Assembly (NCBI GenBank): GCA_016783665.1
Contig: JADHWC010000007.1
Location: forward strand, 1-45,362
DNA from: Fidelibacterota bacterium
GTDB lineage: Bacteria > Fidelibacterota > UBA2242
Length of the DNA: 45,362 nt
Reading direction: 5' to 3'
Shown: piece after piece, positions 25,871-34,601 of the stretch
Position numbering within the stretch: position 1 is the stretch's first letter
Layout: each line of letters begins with the position of its first letter
The notes under the pieces: generated by a model
The model's database searches: none
What the model was told of the DNA's origin: nothing
The model's input: only the letters and a program-made list of their open reading frames with translations
Program-made: the position numbers and the translations under genes

Positions 25871-28800
25871 TGTATAAATTTCTTCGAATATTTAAACATA
25901 CAATTCCCTTTTTCCTGATTTCCATCTGGGCTATGATTCCAGTTGGATTGAATGCTCAATTTGCGACCTATAACCATCCCGAGCTCAACTGGAAGACTTT
26001 TGTCACCGAGCATTTTGAGATCCATTACCATGAAGGCGCCGAGTGGACAGCTCAAAAATCGGCGGATATCGCCGAAGCGATCTATGGACCAATCACGACA
26101 TTTTACAATTTTGAGCCATCCCAGAAGACCGATTTGATCATCAAGGATATTGGCGACATCTCCAATGCCGCAGCTTACTATTACGACAACAAGATTGAAA
26201 TCTGGGCGACGCCGCTGGATTATCCTCTGCGTGGAAACCATCACTGGTTGCTGGATGTCATCACTCATGAGTTTGCTCATATCGTTTCCCTGCAAAAGTC
26301 GATGAAATATTCCCGTTCCGTACCGGGATTTTATTTTCAAGTTATAGATTATGAAGACGAAAAACGTGACGATGTCGTTTATGGATATCCGCGTGTTATT
26401 TCGTCATATCCGATTCCCGGACTCGTGATTCCCATGTGGCTGGCGGAAGGTATGGCGCAGTATATGTTTCCCGGGACGAGCAACGATTTCTGGGATTCCC
26501 ACCGGGATATGCTGATGCGGGACAGAACTCTCCATGGAAAAGTTCTTTCGTTAAACCAGATGGCGTCTTTTGGGAAACGAGGTATCGGTAACGAATCGGT
26601 GTACAACCAGGGTTATACCTTTGTGCGGTATTTATGTGACCGGTTTGGTACAGAGGTCATCCCTAAATTAGCAGAAATTATTTCAGAACCTTTTCAGTTT
26701 TCAATTAATGCGGCATTAAAAAAAGCAACCGGGGTCAGCGGTAAACAACTGCATGTTGAATGGGTTAATTATTTGGAAAGTAATTACCATTCTCTCACAA
26801 GTTCAATCCGTAAACATCAGGTTAAAGGTGAAATCCTGATAGGAGAGGCGACGACTCAGTACTACCCCGAGTGGGGCGGCGACTCGACTATTTTCTACCT
26901 GTCTAATAAAGGCAGAGATTATTTTTCGCAAACATCATTGTATTCTTATGAAATAAAAACCGGTAAAAGTTCCTTGATTCAGCCTAAAGTATTGTCACGT
27001 ATATCTGTTTCACCTGACGGTGGTTATATCTATTATTCAAAAAGCAGTAAGCCGGATAAGCATGGCTCAGTATACTTCGATATTTATCGTTACGATCTTC
27101 GGAAAAAGAAGGAAAAACAGATAACCAAATTCAAGCGTGCCTACAACCCTGCTGTATCACCCGACGGCAAGCGACTTGCTTATGTGTCGGGAAAGGACGG
27201 AACATCGAACCTGTTCATCATGGATTTGGATTCATCGACGTCAAAACAGATAACCGACTATGGTGAAGGTCTGGAAATTTTCTCAGCTCACTGGTCACCT
27301 GATGGCAGGTTAGTTGCATTTGATTATATGACGGAACACGGCAGGGATATCGCAATATATCATGTTTCTGATGCAAAGATCGAATATATTGATAATGCCG
27401 CCCATGATACCAGAAATCCCTATTTCAGCCCTGATCAGCAATGGTTGTATTTTGCGTCGGATAAAACAGGCATTTTTAATATTCACCGTAAATCTCTGAA
27501 AACCGGTGATATCGAACTGATAACCAATGTATTGGGCGGAGCATTTATGCCCGTGGTAAATAGAAATGGTGATCTGCTTTACTCGCTGTTTGATAATTCA
27601 TCCTTTAAAATTGCGAAAGTGAAGCATCCGGAAGCTCTGAATCAGGAATACTGTCAATATATGAACTACACTGAAATTATTCCCGGAATGATGAATGTAT
27701 CGGAAATCAATCATCCCGAACCGATTAAATACAAAGATCAGTTTTCAAAAATGTTTATTATGCCCCGTGTCATGATAGATTACGGGACAGTCAAGCCGGG
27801 TTTTTATTTCTTTTCATCGGAAATTCTGGACCGTTTGAATATTTTCGGCGGCGCCTCTATCAATAAAATCAAAGACCGGGAACTGGTTATGTTGTTGGAA
27901 TATCACCAGTGGTATCCGACGATATATCTGGAATTTTTTAATATCAGTCGTAATCTACTTAATCAGAAAAATCAAGATATAGTATATAAAGATTTTATAT
28001 TTAATTATTCTTTTTACTTGACAGAAGCCCTTGCTGGAATTTCACTGCCTATGTCTGGTGTTAATCAAATCCGATTCGATGTTAGCTGGTCTAAATTTCG
28101 GGCATCAATAGACCAAAAAAGTGAAAGTCAGGGTATATCTTTCAATGGTTTTTCATATGATTATTATAGGGGTGTTGATTTTAAGTTGAACTGGAAATTT
28201 AAAAAAATAGTTCGTACGGTGAATCAATATACTAATCCGGACAACGGGATTATTTTAAATACCAATATTTATCGAAATTATGATAAATTCCTGAAGGATT
28301 TTGGCGTCAATGAGGATTTTGGGACTTTAGCCGAAAATTTCCGTAAGAATTATTATTGGAAGATCGAACATGAAGGCGAATGGCGCCATAAATATCCGGT
28401 GGTCAACAAATTGGTTGGATCGTTGAAATGGCGAGCGGGCTGGATATCAAAATATGATATTGATACGTTTTTTAACTTTTTTGCCGGAGGAATGCCCGGT
28501 TTGAGGGGCTATCCGTTTTATAGTATTGAAGGACGAAATCTCTTCAGCACGCATTATACCTGGAGAGTTCCGTTGTTCCGGGAAAAAGATATCCAGATAT
28601 TCCCCTTTAATTTGCAAAATGCATTTTTGGCGACCTATGTTGAAACCGGGAATGCCTGGAATAAAGTAAAAAGATATCCGGGAATGAATTGGTCTGATTT
28701 TACACTGAATGCAGTGGATGTTGTAAAATCCATAAGCTCGGATTTTAAAACCGATGTGGGTTTCCAGTTGCGCTTAAGCGGTTTTTCCTTTTATGCATAT

Positions 28801-28926
28801 CCGACGGCAATCAGTCTGGACTTTGTGTATGGTTTGGACGAATTTACGGTCGTAGACAGGCAGGACAATCGGCATAATTATGGTAAAGAATGGCGAAGTT
28901 ATTTAACAATACTTTTTGGATTATAA
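25870..28926 (+). CDS. HExxH peptidase, TolB-like propeller and outer-membrane barrel fusion
   Basis: The 1018-residue exported protein starts with GTG at 25870, overlapping the previous stop by one base. After the signal (about 10-30, ending LNAQ), a gluzincin-type domain has H133-E-F-A-H137 with WLAEG (E193) as the likely third ligand. From about 330 to 580 come PD40/TolB-type propeller repeats (ISVSPDGGYIYYSKS, PAVSPDGKRLAYVSG, HWSPDGRLVAF, PYFSPDQQWLYFAS). The last roughly 350 residues look like an Omp85-type barrel, ending with GGMPGLRGYPFYSIEGRNLFSTHYTWRVPLF and a terminal aromatic-rich strand. It pairs, perhaps, with the inactive M6-like neighbour. Its substrate is unknown. Confidence 0.78.
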   Translation: MYKFLRIFKHTIPFFLISIWAMIPVGLNAQFATYNHPELNWKTFVTEHFEIHYHEGAEWTAQKSADIAEAIYGPITTFYNFEPSQKTDLIIKDIGDISNAAAYYYDNKIEIWATPLDYPLRGNHHWLLDVITHEFAHIVSLQKSMKYSRSVPGFYFQVIDYEDEKRDDVVYGYPRVISSYPIPGLVIPMWLAEGMAQYMFPGTSNDFWDSHRDMLMRDRTLHGKVLSLNQMASFGKRGIGNESVYNQGYTFVRYLCDRFGTEVIPKLAEIISEPFQFSINAALKKATGVSGKQLHVEWVNYLESNYHSLTSSIRKHQVKGEILIGEATTQYYPEWGGDSTIFYLSNKGRDYFSQTSLYSYEIKTGKSSLIQPKVLSRISVSPDGGYIYYSKSSKPDKHGSVYFDIYRYDLRKKKEKQITKFKRAYNPAVSPDGKRLAYVSGKDGTSNLFIMDLDSSTSKQITDYGEGLEIFSAHWSPDGRLVAFDYMTEHGRDIAIYHVSDAKIEYIDNAAHDTRNPYFSPDQQWLYFASDKTGIFNIHRKSLKTGDIELITNVLGGAFMPVVNRNGDLLYSLFDNSSFKIAKVKHPEALNQEYCQYMNYTEIIPGMMNVSEINHPEPIKYKDQFSKMFIMPRVMIDYGTVKPGFYFFSSEILDRLNIFGGASINKIKDRELVMLLEYHQWYPTIYLEFFNISRNLLNQKNQDIVYKDFIFNYSFYLTEALAGISLPMSGVNQIRFDVSWSKFRASIDQKSESQGISFNGFSYDYYRGVDFKLNWKFKKIVRTVNQYTNPDNGIILNTNIYRNYDKFLKDFGVNEDFGTLAENFRKNYYWKIEHEGEWRHKYPVVNKLVGSLKWRAGWISKYDIDTFFNFFAGGMPGLRGYPFYSIEGRNLFSTHYTWRVPLFREKDIQIFPFNLQNAFLATYVETGNAWNKVKRYPGMNWSDFTLNAVDVVKSISSDFKTDVGFQLRLSGFSFYAYPTAISLDFVYGLDEFTVVDRQDNRHNYGKEWRSYLTILFGL

Positions 28927-28939
28927 AGAGGGAGGCAAG

Positions 28940-29839
28940 ATGAAAAGGACGAATTTTATAACGTTGATACTCCTTGGGACGTTATTATCTTCGATTGCAT
29001 TCGGACAGGTTTATCTGTCGAATGAGACATTGATTACGTCTGACCGCAGTATGCTGGAAAGCAGTTTGAAGTTTAGTCCGGTCGGACAGGATTCTTTCGA
29101 GTTTGAATATGAAAAATCACCTGGAAAAGCATTTTTGTTATCGGCAATTGTGCCTGGTGCCGGCGAATACTATGCGGGCGCAAAATGGAGAGCTCTGGCA
29201 TTTGTCGGCGTAGAGGTCTTTTCATGGGCGATGTATCTTAACCGGAAGGGTAAGGGTGAAGACCTGGAAAAAGAATACAGGAAACACGCCGATGACTATT
29301 GGGATTTCGCTGATTGGATGCATTACAGTAATACAAATGACCGCTGCGGTCCTGAGCTCTCTCATAATCTTTATATCAGTTATACGGTCGGGGATATTGA
29401 GCAGGAATTTGTAGTTGATAAGGATTTTCCTTACGATTCCCTGAAAGTATTTGTAGATGGTGGAGTTGGTGTGCTGGAGCCCATTCGCACACGGGATTAT
29501 TATGAGAACATTGGCAAGTATGATCAGTTTGCCTGTGGTTGGGACGATTATTATGATAATCATAATATTGGTGGTAATCTTGTGACCGATACGGTTTTCG
29601 TCACCCCACGACGAGAAAATTATCTTGGACAACGTAAAGATTCCAACGACGCCCTGAAAATGGCGACTAATTTTGCCACAGTGGTAATGTTTAACCATCT
29701 TATAAGCGCTTTTCATGCGCAGATAGCCGCAAAGAACTATTCGTCCGATGCGGAAAAAGTCAGCTGGCATGTCGGTATAGTGACGGATGTACGGCAGAAA
29801 AATCCATTTAGAGGAATTTCGTTATCCGTGGCATTCTAA
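28940..29839 (+). CDS. DUF5683-like exported protein of unknown function
   Basis: The 299-residue protein has a signal peptide (MKRTNFITLILLGTLLSSIAFGQ). The block KSPGKAFLLSAIVPGAGEYYAGAKWRALAFVGVEVFSWAMYL (about 63-104) resembles the membrane-associated DUF5683 core found in FCB genomes. The middle is rich in Asp, Tyr and Trp and has no recognised catalytic motif. A hydrophobic helix near 255-275 precedes a last strand (NPFRGISLSVAF). ATG 28940 is chosen because GGGAGG lies six bases upstream; TTG 28916 would add eight residues. Its location between the peptidase-barrel fusion and bamD suggests an envelope role. Confidence 0.65.
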   Translation: MKRTNFITLILLGTLLSSIAFGQVYLSNETLITSDRSMLESSLKFSPVGQDSFEFEYEKSPGKAFLLSAIVPGAGEYYAGAKWRALAFVGVEVFSWAMYLNRKGKGEDLEKEYRKHADDYWDFADWMHYSNTNDRCGPELSHNLYISYTVGDIEQEFVVDKDFPYDSLKVFVDGGVGVLEPIRTRDYYENIGKYDQFACGWDDYYDNHNIGGNLVTDTVFVTPRRENYLGQRKDSNDALKMATNFATVVMFNHLISAFHAQIAAKNYSSDAEKVSWHVGIVTDVRQKNPFRGISLSVAF

Positions 29840-29885
29840 ATCTTGTTTGATGAATAATTGTGTATAGTTGAAGCTGGGAAATGAT

Positions 29886-30689
29886 ATGAGTTTTACGAAA
29901 ATCGAAAGACTGTATTTAATATTATTGATAACTGCTATTTTTGTCCTGAGCGGATGCGCCGGAACCAAAATAAAACCGGGTATGAATACCGAGGAATATT
30001 TTAAAAAAGCTGAAGCCGCCTTTAAGAAAAAAAGGTGGGATTCCGCCATTGATAATTTTAATATGGTGCTGCTGAACAGTCCCGGAGGCGAACTTGCCGA
30101 TGACGCCCAGTATTATCTGGGTGAATGTTATTTTAATAAGAAAGAGTATCTTCTTGCCGTTTCTGAATTCCAGCAGTTGACTGAACGATATAGCTACAGT
30201 CCTTTCGTTGAGGAATCTTATTTTAAAATTGCATTGTCCTATTTCGAGCAGTCGCCGAAATATCCACAGGAACAGGCAAGCACATTAAGAGCATTACAGA
30301 ATTTTCAGGATTTTATTGACGCCTATCCTGCCAGTGAATTGCGAATGCAGGCGGAAGAAAAAATTGATGAAATCCGGAATAAGCTGGCTCGAAAAGTATA
30401 TGAAAGCGGAAAACTCTATCGGAAAATGGAAGAATGGAGATCGGCGGTTTTTTATCTGGATAAAATGCTTGAAGAATTTTACGATACCGATTGGGCTATT
30501 CCAGCAATATTAGAAAAAGCTCATTGCTATATTAAGCTGCGTCAATTTGATGAATACAAGAGTATTGTTTCGAATATTCGAAAGAGTAAGCAATCGCCTG
30601 AAGTTGGTAAACGGCTACAGTATCTGAACCGTTTGTATGAAAAAGAACAGTTAAAAATCGCCAGAGAAAAAAAGAAACTTCAAAAATGA
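29886..30689 (+). CDS. bamD: Outer-membrane assembly lipoprotein BamD
   Basis: The 267-residue lipoprotein has a type II signal with LSGC as lipobox (at about residues 20-23). TPR units follow: YFKKAEAAFKKKRWDSAIDNFNMVL, DDAQYYLGECYFNKKEYLLAVSEFQQLTERY, PFVEESYFKIALSYFEQSPKYPQEQASTLRALQNFQDFIDAYP, a spacing typical for BamD/YfiO. It would assist BamA in inserting outer-membrane proteins. ATG 29886 is preferred, with GGGA 6 nt upstream, over an upstream TTG at 29868. Its stop overlaps the nadD ATG by four bases. Confidence 0.88.
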   Translation: MSFTKIERLYLILLITAIFVLSGCAGTKIKPGMNTEEYFKKAEAAFKKKRWDSAIDNFNMVLLNSPGGELADDAQYYLGECYFNKKEYLLAVSEFQQLTERYSYSPFVEESYFKIALSYFEQSPKYPQEQASTLRALQNFQDFIDAYPASELRMQAEEKIDEIRNKLARKVYESGKLYRKMEEWRSAVFYLDKMLEEFYDTDWAIPAILEKAHCYIKLRQFDEYKSIVSNIRKSKQSPEVGKRLQYLNRLYEKEQLKIAREKKKLQK

Positions 30690-31273
30690 GAATTTGTCTC
30701 TACGGCGGTACCTTTGATCCTCCTCATCTGGGACACCTTGCCATTGCTGAATATATCAGAGACAAACTGAATATTGAGACAGTTCTATTTATCCCCGCCT
30801 ATATTGCCCCTCATAAAATCAAATATTCAGTTAGTTCTGTTGAAGACCGTTTAAAAATGTTACAACTGGCAGTATCTGATCATTCCGGACTGCAAATATC
30901 TAAAGTGGAAATTCAGCGGAAAGGGGTATCCTACTCAATCGATACAATCAGACAGATAAAAGAGGGAATGGACATTAAAAGTAAAGATCTGTATATCCTT
31001 ATTGGTGCCGACAGCTTTCTAGAATTTCATACATGGCGTGATCCGGATAAAATCTTAGAAGAATCAAGTGTGCTGGTTGCGGGAAGACCGGGCTTCGATA
31101 TCCGGGAAGTTTCAGAAGAATTCAGAAATAAAATACAGGTGGTATCTGCTCCGCTTATTGATATATCAGCCACAATGATTCGTCAGAGAATAAGAGAGGG
31201 GAAGTCGATTCGGTCGCTTGTACCTGCGCTTGTAGAGGATTACATACTCAGGAAGGGATTATACCGATCCTGA
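30686..31273 (+). CDS. nadD: Nicotinate-mononucleotide adenylyltransferase NadD
   Basis: The 195-residue enzyme makes nicotinate adenine dinucleotide from NaMN and ATP in NAD synthesis. The nucleotide-binding GGTFDPPHLGH is at 8-18, FIPAYIAPHK and LIGADSFLEFHTWRDPDKI are family blocks, and ISATMIRQRIREGKSI near 170-185 is the second ATP-binding motif. Length is normal. It overlaps bamD by 4 bases, and 73 bases separate it from lepA, which has its own promoter candidate. Confidence 0.95.
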   Translation: MRICLYGGTFDPPHLGHLAIAEYIRDKLNIETVLFIPAYIAPHKIKYSVSSVEDRLKMLQLAVSDHSGLQISKVEIQRKGVSYSIDTIRQIKEGMDIKSKDLYILIGADSFLEFHTWRDPDKILEESSVLVAGRPGFDIREVSEEFRNKIQVVSAPLIDISATMIRQRIREGKSIRSLVPALVEDYILRKGLYRS

Positions 31274-31314
31274 TATAAATTTTTTTGTTTCGTTATGTAC
31301 AAGAAGTTACCTTG

Positions 31315-31342
31315 TTTGAGGAACACAATTTCCCTAAATTTG
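31315..31342 (+). promoter_or_regulatory. FCB-type promoter for lepA, probably leaderless
   Basis: TTTG at 31315-31318 and TAAATTTG at 31335-31342 fit the Bacteroidetes sigma consensus (TTTG, then TAnnTTTG) with a 16-base spacer, a little shorter than usual. The -7 element ends four bases before the lepA ATG at 31347. If the start point lies at the usual distance, transcription would begin at or within a base or two of the ATG, and indeed no Shine-Dalgarno sequence is seen. Confidence 0.45.
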
Positions 31343-31346
31343 CCAA

Positions 31347-33143
31347 ATGGAATTAAACGTTCGTAATTTTTCAATAATTGCTCATATAGACCACGGTAAA
31401 TCGACTCTCGCTGATCGAATGTTAGAATTTACCGGAACAATCAGTCAGAGAGATATGAAATCCCAGGTTCTTGATGACATGGATTTGGAGCGGGAACGGG
31501 GCATTACGATAAAATCCCATCCGATTCAGATGAATTATCAGCATTCGGATAAAAAAAAGTATGTATTAAACCTGATCGATACGCCCGGACATGTGGACTT
31601 CTCCTATGAAGTGTCCCGCAGCCTGGCTGCCTGTGAAGGAGCATTATTGTTAGTAGATGCATCCCAGGGTGTTGAAGCTCAGACCGTCAGCAATGCATAC
31701 CTTGCGATAGATAATGATCTTGTTATCATACCGATTATTAATAAAATCGATTTATCCGGTGCCGATATTGACAGTGCCAAACACCAGTTAATGGATCTGA
31801 TTGGTTGCGAAGAAGACGAGATAATTTTAACAAGTGCAAAAAGCGGCAAGGGATTGCAGGATGTTTTCGATGCGATTATTAGTCGAGTGCCACATCCCAA
31901 TTACCAGCCTGACGAGCCATTTCGGGCTTTGATTTTTGACTCAATGTTTGATTCTTTTCGCGGCGTGATTCCATACGTGAGAGTTATGGACGGTAGAATC
32001 AAAGCCGGCGAACATATCCGTTTTTTTGCCAGTAATGCCAGTTATGAAGTAGCCGAAGTGGGTTGTTTTAAAATGGGTCGGATAAAAACGTCCAGCCTGG
32101 TTTCCGGTGATGTTGGGTATATCATTGGCGGTATAAAAGACATCTCGAGGGTAAAAGTAGGTGACACGATAACCAATAAAATTAAACCTGCTAAAGAACC
32201 ACTACCGGGATATCGGGAAATTAAACCAATGGTTTTCAGTGGTATGTATCCGGTGGACAGTGAAGATTTTACGGATTTGAGAAGCTCTCTTGAAAAAATG
32301 GCGTTGAACGATTCATCGTTGGTATTTGAAGCGGAAACATCAAATGCATTAGGGTTTGGATTCCGTTGTGGCTATCTGGGGTTACTGCATATGGAAGTAA
32401 TCCAGGAACGCCTGGAACGGGAATTCGATCTGGACCTTATTACAACAATGCCCAATGTCAGATACCAGGCTATCATGAAAAACGGGGACATGATCGAGAT
32501 TCATAATCCGTCGGATATGCCGCCTGCCGGTGATATTGAGGTAGTAAAAGAACCATATGTAAAAGCTGAAGTTATTGTTCAAACCGATTTTCTTGGCAAT
32601 GTCCTGAAATTATGCCAGGATAAGCGGGGAATTTACAAAACCACTCACTATCTGGATACTGAAAAGGTTCAAATAATTTATGAATTGCCGCTTGGTGAAA
32701 TCGTATTTGATTTCTATGATAAATTAAAGTCCGTTTCCCGGGGATATGCGTCTTTTGATTACGAACCCATTGATTTTCGACCAGGTGACTTGGTTAAACT
32801 GGATATTTTGATTAATGGCGAGCCGGTGGATGCTCTATCCTGGATTGTACACCGCGATAAGGCGTTTTATCATGGGTGTGAATTTGGCAGTAAACTCAAG
32901 GAATTAATACCCAGGCAACTGTTTGAGGTTATCATTCAGGCAGCCATCGGCAGTAAAATAATTGCCAGAACAACTGTGAAAGCATTACGAAAAAATGTGA
33001 CAGCAAAATGTTATGGCGGTGATATTACCCGGAAACGCAAACTGCTCGAAAAGCAGAAAAAAGGAAAGAAACGAATGAAACAGGTTGGCAGGGTTGAAAT
33101 TCCTCAAGAAGCTTTTTTAGCAGTTCTAAAAATGGAACATTAA
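31347..33143 (+). CDS. lepA: Elongation factor 4 (LepA)
   Basis: The 598-residue ribosomal GTPase promotes back-translocation or initiation-related quality control. G1 AHIDHGKST (12-20), G2/RGITIKS, G3 DTPGHVDF, G4 NKIDL and G5 TSAKSGKG are all present. EF-G-like domains II, III and V follow, then the LepA-specific C-terminal domain (about 490-598) with [39 protein letters not shown]. Length is typical. No ribosome-binding site precedes the ATG, in line with a leaderless transcript. Confidence 0.97.
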   Translation: MELNVRNFSIIAHIDHGKSTLADRMLEFTGTISQRDMKSQVLDDMDLERERGITIKSHPIQMNYQHSDKKKYVLNLIDTPGHVDFSYEVSRSLAACEGALLLVDASQGVEAQTVSNAYLAIDNDLVIIPIINKIDLSGADIDSAKHQLMDLIGCEEDEIILTSAKSGKGLQDVFDAIISRVPHPNYQPDEPFRALIFDSMFDSFRGVIPYVRVMDGRIKAGEHIRFFASNASYEVAEVGCFKMGRIKTSSLVSGDVGYIIGGIKDISRVKVGDTITNKIKPAKEPLPGYREIKPMVFSGMYPVDSEDFTDLRSSLEKMALNDSSLVFEAETSNALGFGFRCGYLGLLHMEVIQERLEREFDLDLITTMPNVRYQAIMKNGDMIEIHNPSDMPPAGDIEVVKEPYVKAEVIVQTDFLGNVLKLCQDKRGIYKTTHYLDTEKVQIIYELPLGEIVFDFYDKLKSVSRGYASFDYEPIDFRPGDLVKLDILINGEPVDALSWIVHRDKAFYHGCEFGSKLKELIPRQLFEVIIQAAIGSKIIARTTVKALRKNVTAKCYGGDITRKRKLLEKQKKGKKRMKQVGRVEIPQEAFLAVLKMEH

Positions 33144-33180
33144 CTCCTCAAAATTTGCATAATGATATTTTAATTTTAAA

Positions 33181-33891
33181 ATGAATATTTTGCGTGCATA
33201 TTGGCAACATTCCAGATCCCCATTCTATAGCCTTATTTTTACGCTTCCGTTGTTGATCAGTTATGAATTACTGATTTTTAGTTTTAATCATTCCGATATA
33301 TTAGGACTTCGTAACGGCGCCGATATATTGTTCCGGCAATTTTTCGCAATGTTCAATGTCTATGGTTTTTATCTGGTAGGGTTTTTCGTTCTTAGTGTGT
33401 TACTAATTGCATATTATTTTCATAGCAGACAAAATGATGACCATAAAATTCATTTTCAGTTTTTTATATTAATGTTCCTGGAAAGCGCACTATTTGCCCT
33501 GTTGATGTTCGTATTCATTGATAAAATTGGAAATTATTTAATTGCGATTGGAACAATACCGGGAAAAAAGGAAATGATCGCTCTTGCCCTTGGAGCTGGT
33601 GTTTATGAGGAGTTTATTTTCCGGGTTGTTTTGGTTAGTGGGTTTCTATTTTTTCTGCGTGATATATTACGATTACAGCCCCATTTTGCAGCGGTTTTAG
33701 CGATTGTGTCCGCTTCCCTGATATTTTCGTTTTTTCATTATTTGGGAAATTACGGTGATGTTTTTGAAGTGAAGTCTTTTCTTATACGTTTTGGCGCCGG
33801 TATTTTTTTATCGATACTTTATGTATTGCGCGGTTATGGAATTACGGCATATACACATACCTTATATGACTTACTGGTTATTGTATTATAA
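33181..33891 (+). CDS. CPBP-family intramembrane metalloprotease
   Basis: The 236-residue protein has about six to seven membrane helices. The CPBP/Abi motifs are visible: E143-E144-x3-R148 (YEEFIFR) and FSFFHYLG with H186. A final His-rich helix (GYGITAYTHTLYDLLVIVL) fits motif 3. Known members range from prenyl-protein proteases to bacteriocin-immunity and stress proteins. No neighbouring substrate gene points to a role. It starts 37 bases after lepA without a clear ribosome-binding site and may be read from the same mRNA. It is the last ordinary gene before the tRNA/GIY-YIG cluster. Confidence 0.83.
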   Translation: MNILRAYWQHSRSPFYSLIFTLPLLISYELLIFSFNHSDILGLRNGADILFRQFFAMFNVYGFYLVGFFVLSVLLIAYYFHSRQNDDHKIHFQFFILMFLESALFALLMFVFIDKIGNYLIAIGTIPGKKEMIALALGAGVYEEFIFRVVLVSGFLFFLRDILRLQPHFAAVLAIVSASLIFSFFHYLGNYGDVFEVKSFLIRFGAGIFLSILYVLRGYGITAYTHTLYDLLVIVL

Positions 33892-33925
33892 AAACCGGAT
33901 CATTGATATAAGTGATAATGATTGT

Positions 33926-34013
33926 GCGGAGAGATCCGTCTTCACTACGTTACACCGAACAAGACGACGGACAGGCCAGGGATTGCCCGCTTTTAGCGGG
34001 GCGAACCCTGGAT
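33926..34013 (-). repeat. Hairpin-interrupted copy of the tRNA-Ser 3' end (copy A)
   Basis: Read on the minus strand this reproduces the last ~28 bases of tRNA-Ser(GCU) (T-arm and 3' acceptor strand), but split in two places. A CCCGC...GCGGG hairpin (33986-34000) sits in the T loop, and a 37-base palindrome (33935-33971, TCCGTC...GACGGA) lies before TCTCTCCGC. It cannot fold as a tRNA. The left part encodes the last residues (IQGSPR) of the upstream GIY-YIG protein. Confidence 0.8.
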
Positions 34014-34250
34014 ATTAATGAGTTTTTTAAAAGATTTTCCACCGTTATAAGATTTAATCTGTTTTTCACGAGCCTTTGTATCTTTGATAGTTATAAATTC
34101 TTCGAAGTAAGTTTGTTTCAGCGGGCGTCTATGCTTTAATGACTGAGCTTTGCCCGAATTGTGTTCATGAATACGTTTTTCTAAGTTCGATGTGTATCCA
34201 ATATAAAAGCCGTTGTCTTTATTGCTTTGGAGGATATATACAAAATACAT
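33993..34250 (-). CDS. GIY-YIG endonuclease-like small protein, copy 1
   Basis: The 85-residue single-domain protein of the UPF0213/YhbQ-type GIY-YIG family opens MYFVYILQSNKDNGFYIGYT, so the paired Y-I-L and Y-I-G motifs are intact. The catalytic Arg in NLEKRIHEHN and the metal-binding Glu in KAREKQIK are present. The ATG lies directly after a TCTCTCCGCAA sequence identical to the end of tRNA-Ser(GCU), with no room for a ribosome-binding site. Its last residues, NIQGSPR, are encoded by another copy of the tRNA T-arm, cut short by a hairpin that supplies the TAA. It differs from copy 2 at five of the first 85 positions. It is probably an active nuclease, with unknown target. Confidence 0.8.
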   Translation of the reverse strand: MYFVYILQSNKDNGFYIGYTSNLEKRIHEHNSGKAQSLKHRRPLKQTYFEEFITIKDTKAREKQIKSYNGGKSFKKLINIQGSPR

Positions 34251-34252
34251 TT

Positions 34253-34361
34253 GCGGAGAGATCCGTCTTCACTACGTTACGCCGAACAAGACGACGGACA
34301 TGCCAGGGATTTCCCGCTTTTGGCGGGACTAATCCCGCTTACAGCGGGGCGAACCCTGGAT
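34253..34361 (-). repeat. Hairpin-interrupted copy of the tRNA-Ser 3' end (copy B)
   Basis: Same build as copy A: TCTCTCCGC (minus strand), a 37-base palindrome (34262-34298) that differs from copy A by few bases, the T-arm half AATCCCTGG, then the T loop opened by two tandem CCCGC/GCGGG hairpins (34313-34327 and 34334-34348) instead of one, and ATCCAGGGTTCG (34350-34361). It lies exactly between the two GIY-YIG genes. Confidence 0.8.
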
Positions 34362-34598
34362 ATTAATAAGCTTTTTAAAAGCTTTTCCACCTTTATAAGA
34401 TTTTATTTGTTTTTCACGAGCCTTTGTATCTTTGATAGTTATAAATTCTTCGAAGTAAATTAGTTTCAGCGGGCGTCTATGCTTTAATGATTGGGTTTTG
34501 CCCGAATTGTGTTCATGAATACGTTTTTCTAAGTTCGATGTGTATCCAATATAAAAGCCGTTGTCTTTATTGCTTTGGAGGATATATACAAAATACAT
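34329..34598 (-). CDS. GIY-YIG endonuclease-like small protein, copy 2
   Basis: The 89-residue near-twin of copy 1 starts with ATG at 34598, only three bases after the discriminator base of tRNA-Ser(GCU) (34602). All GIY-YIG residues are kept (VYIL, FYIGYT, R in LEKRIHEHN, E in KAREKQIK). The C-terminus NIQGSPRCKRD is read through copy B of the tRNA 3' end and one hairpin longer than in copy 1. The frame stays open backward through the whole tRNA gene, so automatic annotation might report a 118-residue protein; I do not accept that start. Co-transcription with the tRNA is likely, since there is no space for a promoter. Confidence 0.82.
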   Translation of the reverse strand: MYFVYILQSNKDNGFYIGYTSNLEKRIHEHNSGKTQSLKHRRPLKLIYFEEFITIKDTKAREKQIKSYKGGKAFKKLINIQGSPRCKRD

Positions 34599-34601
34599 TT
34601 G

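Noticed and set aside
29222-29770. Minus-strand open frame of 182 codons opposite the DUF5683-like gene
   Set aside because: It is antisense to a gene with a good signal peptide and ribosome-binding site; the predicted peptide has no domain-like pattern.
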